NCBI GenBank assembly: GCA_008501765.1
Contig: QQUE01000018.1
Location: 62,001 to 126,000 of the forward strand
Length of the DNA stretch: 64,000 nt
Origin: Calditrichota bacterium
GTDB lineage: Bacteria; Zhuqueibacterota; Zhuqueibacteria; Zhuqueibacterales; Geothermadaptataceae
Direction: 5' to 3'
Shown here piece after piece: positions 62,133 through 64,000 of the stretch (within the stretch, counting starts at the first letter, position 1; every line of letters begins with the position of its first letter). Position numbers and translations under genes: made by a program. The notes below the pieces were generated by a model, which was given only the letters and a program-made list of their open reading frames with translations, was not told the DNA's origin and did not search any database.

Positions 62133-63161
62133 ATGGCTGTCATGCAAATTGAAAAAATGAAATCAGCAACAGACCTGCCCGCTGTTATTTTTCTCGCTGG
62201 AGCAGAGAATTATTTGATCGATAAATATACCGAGAAAATAATCTCTATCGGCGTGCCCACCGATTTACGCGAGTTTAATCTCGATCTGCTTTACGGCACC
62301 GACGTCAACGCACGGCGGGTAATCGATATCGCCAGCTCTTACCCGATGATGGCCGAAAAACGTTTGGTCATTATTCGCGATTTCAATAAAATGACGCCAA
62401 CCGATCAGAAATTGATCGTCGAATATGCTGAAAAACCCAACAAATCAACAACTCTTGTTTTAATTGCGCGCACCGCTGATTTACGCTCAAAAGCCTTAAA
62501 AGATTTGCAAAAATTAGCGGCCTTTGTTTCTTGCAAAACGCTTTATGAAAACCAGGTTGTGCAATGGATTGAAAAAGAAATTAAGTCACTGGGTTATCAC
62601 ATCAATCCGGATGCTTCGGCTTTTCTCGCGCTTCAGGTGGGCACGAATTTGCAGGAGTTAAAAAATGAAATCGATAAAATAACCCTATTCCTCGGCGATG
62701 AGAAAAACATCACCCAGGAAGTTGTTGCTGAAGTTGCAGGTGTACGCAAGGAACACACAATTTTTGCTTTGCAAAATGCCCTGGGCCGCCGTGATTTGAA
62801 GCAAAGCCTGTTGATTTATCACAATATAAAATTCAGCCAATCCAACCTCGGAATTATTGCGCAGTTGTCACGTTTTTTTACCAATATTTTAATTGCCACC
62901 GGTTTTGATACCAGCCGCCAAAGCACAGCAGAACTTGCCAAAAAAACACGGATGTCTTCTTATTTTGTCAATGACTTGCATAAATTCAAACGTCAGTATT
63001 CTGCCGAGGAATTGCTATCAGCACTTGAAAATATCCGCCACATCGATTATATTCTCAAACTTTTCCCTGTTAATCCAGAATCAATCATGGAGATGCTATT
63101 TGTCCAAATTGTTAAAGGTTATCCTGCAGAGCGTTTGCCGTACGCAGGAAAAATATCTTAA
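62133..63161 (+). CDS. holA: DNA polymerase III delta subunit
   Basis: The 342-residue protein follows HolA over its whole length: VIFLAGAENYLIDKYTEKII at the N-terminus (the degenerate P-loop region), TTLVLIARTADLRSKALKDL, QVVQWIEKEIKSLGYHINPDA, and the C-terminal collar segment. Delta opens the sliding clamp within the clamp loader. Either the first ATG or the one nine bases later could be used. It is probably transcribed with the upstream transporter genes, although the functions are unrelated. Confidence 0.93.
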   Translation: MAVMQIEKMKSATDLPAVIFLAGAENYLIDKYTEKIISIGVPTDLREFNLDLLYGTDVNARRVIDIASSYPMMAEKRLVIIRDFNKMTPTDQKLIVEYAEKPNKSTTLVLIARTADLRSKALKDLQKLAAFVSCKTLYENQVVQWIEKEIKSLGYHINPDASAFLALQVGTNLQELKNEIDKITLFLGDEKNITQEVVAEVAGVRKEHTIFALQNALGRRDLKQSLLIYHNIKFSQSNLGIIAQLSRFFTNILIATGFDTSRQSTAELAKKTRMSSYFVNDLHKFKRQYSAEELLSALENIRHIDYILKLFPVNPESIMEMLFVQIVKGYPAERLPYAGKIS

Positions 63162-63211
63162 TTTTTCAGGAACTTTTAATAAACACGTATGTTCAATTCA
63201 AAGGAAATTGA

Positions 63212-63799
63212 ATGGAAGGACAAAAACTGAGCAAGGGAAATACGCCCACCGACGAGGATTTGATCACGCGATTCCAGCAGGGCGATATTTATGCTTTTGA
63301 TCTCATAGTCAAACGATATAAACAGCAACTGCTTAATTTTGTTTTTAGATTCTTAAATAACCGGGAACAGGCTGAGGATGTTGTACAGGAAACATTTTTG
63401 CGCGTTTACCGCAAACGTCACGCCTATAAACAGGTTGCGAAATTTTCAACCTGGATTTATACAATCGCCGGCAATCTGGCTCGTACAGAATTACGCAAGC
63501 GCAAGCGGAGAAAGCTTTTTTCTCTCAGCGATATCGGCATGGAAGAAAAAGACTACGAAATCGCCAGTGATGAATTTAATCCCGAAAAATATACAAATAC
63601 CGTCATGTACGAAGCAATCATCCAGCGGGAAATTGATAGCCTTTCGGCAAAATTTCGTGAAGTCATTGTTTTGCGCGATATTCAGGGATTAGCTTATGAA
63701 GAAATTGCCGAAATTATCAATGTACCTTTGGGCACAGTAAAATCGCGCGTCAACAGGGCGCGTCTGCGATTGCAGGAAAAGTTAAAAAAGCAATTATAA
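63212..63799 (+). CDS. ECF-family RNA polymerase sigma factor
   Basis: The 195-residue protein has sigma region 2 (about 20-90: YAFDLIVKRYKQQLLNFVFR, AEDVVQETFLRVY, FSTWIYTIAGNLARTELRKR) and region 4 (about 135-190: LSAKFREVIVLRDIQGLAYEEI, GTVKSRVNRARLRL). It lacks regions 1 and 3, as ECF sigmas do. It likely controls an envelope or stress response. The gene that starts 129 bases downstream looks like its anti-sigma partner. Confidence 0.95.
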   Translation: MEGQKLSKGNTPTDEDLITRFQQGDIYAFDLIVKRYKQQLLNFVFRFLNNREQAEDVVQETFLRVYRKRHAYKQVAKFSTWIYTIAGNLARTELRKRKRRKLFSLSDIGMEEKDYEIASDEFNPEKYTNTVMYEAIIQREIDSLSAKFREVIVLRDIQGLAYEEIAEIINVPLGTVKSRVNRARLRLQEKLKKQL

Positions 63800-63927
63800 C
63801 AGGTTTCATTTGCACCAGGATTTGTGACGAAGTTTTTAACAGCCGGATTGAACCTGCACATAAATTAACGGAACCCGCCTCGGCGGAAGGAGAATAACGC
63901 AAACATTTGCTACGGACACCAATTATT

Positions 63928-64000
63928 ATGCAAAAACCTCGTAATTATTCTGAATGGTATTCCCGGTATCTAGAGGGTGAATTAAGTGCCGGTGAAAAAC
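63928..64000 (+). CDS. Start of a probable anti-sigma factor gene (cut by window end)
   Basis: Only 24 codons are visible, beginning MQKPRNYSEWYSRYLEGELS. The phrase YLEGELSAGEK matches the opening of zf-HC2-type anti-sigma factors, although the usual His and Cys ligands are not in the visible part. The position straight after an ECF sigma gene supports this. An AAGGAG stretch lies about 40 bases upstream, so the exact start is open. Confidence 0.6.
   Translation, partial: MQKPRNYSEWYSRYLEGELSAGEK

Noticed and set aside
1-64000. tRNA, rRNA and riboswitch genes
   Set aside because: I looked for GGTTCRAATCC-type T-loops and known riboswitch cores in the gaps on both strands and found none that fold convincingly. 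A covariance-model scan would be needed to be sure.

Overview
The window is one contiguous, moderately AT-rich bacterial chromosome segment. The best hint to the lineage is the large secreted alpha-amylase-type enzyme at 5599-8496, which ends in a Por/T9SS-like sorting domain with the NYPNPFNPET motif. That motif, together with a DUF3078-type outer-membrane protein, Reg_prop sensor kinase, two PepSY/beta-barrel genes and a 763-residue PstC, suggests a diderm of the FCB group, most like Calditrichota or candidate division KSB1. This is inferred from protein style only. No rRNA or tRNA gene was seen.

Layout. 1-5.5 kb (minus strand): a penicillin-acylase-type hydrolase cut by the window edge, an orphan radical-SAM/SPASM maturase, an esterase lipoprotein paired with a polytopic membrane protein, and an alkyltransferase-like DNA repair protein. 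5.6-8.5 kb (plus): the secreted GH13 enzyme. 8.6-18 kb (minus): a DUF3592-like membrane protein, a ferritin-like/VIT1 metal transporter, a 2-oxoacid dehydrogenase operon (E1 alpha, E1 beta, E2) with lipoate ligase and MsrB-MsrA upstream, Bcp peroxiredoxin, a ZIP transporter and a Tat-exported superoxide reductase. Together these read as central metabolism plus redox and metal defence. 18.5-20.5 kb: a GCS2-like ligase fused to two CBS domains. 20.8-32.3 kb (minus): a complete phosphate regulon in the order phoB, phoR, phosphate-type porin, pstS, pstC, pstA, pstB, phoU.

32.6-39.5 kb (minus): a LuxR-type response regulator, a 1135-residue double-propeller sensor whose ATPase domain looks degenerate, an unknown membrane protein, a flavin-reductase-like protein and a DNPH1-like hydrolase. 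40.3-43.3 kb (plus): an M1 peptidase and a membrane protein. 43.9-47.7 kb (minus): a run of PepSY lipoprotein, beta-barrel protein, PAP2 phosphatase, ICMT-like methyltransferase and second PAP2 phosphatase. 48-53.3 kb (minus): a tightly packed operon of PAS histidine kinase, sigma-54 activator with a GAFTNA variant, coiled-coil exported protein and beta-barrel protein. 53.8-64 kb: an AzgA purine permease, small membrane proteins, a DUF3078 protein, MscS, UppP, an NSS transporter with a 34-residue partner, HolA, an ECF sigma factor and the start of a probable anti-sigma gene.

The most distinctive non-coding content is a set of at least five families of short inverted-repeat elements (called A to F here) that fill nearly all large gaps. 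They have no transposase in the window, are sometimes nested, sit next to stop codons, split pstA from pstB, and bracket single genes or a 5-kb block. They look like non-autonomous, MITE/REP-like elements. I found no CRISPR array, prophage, IS transposase or defence system.
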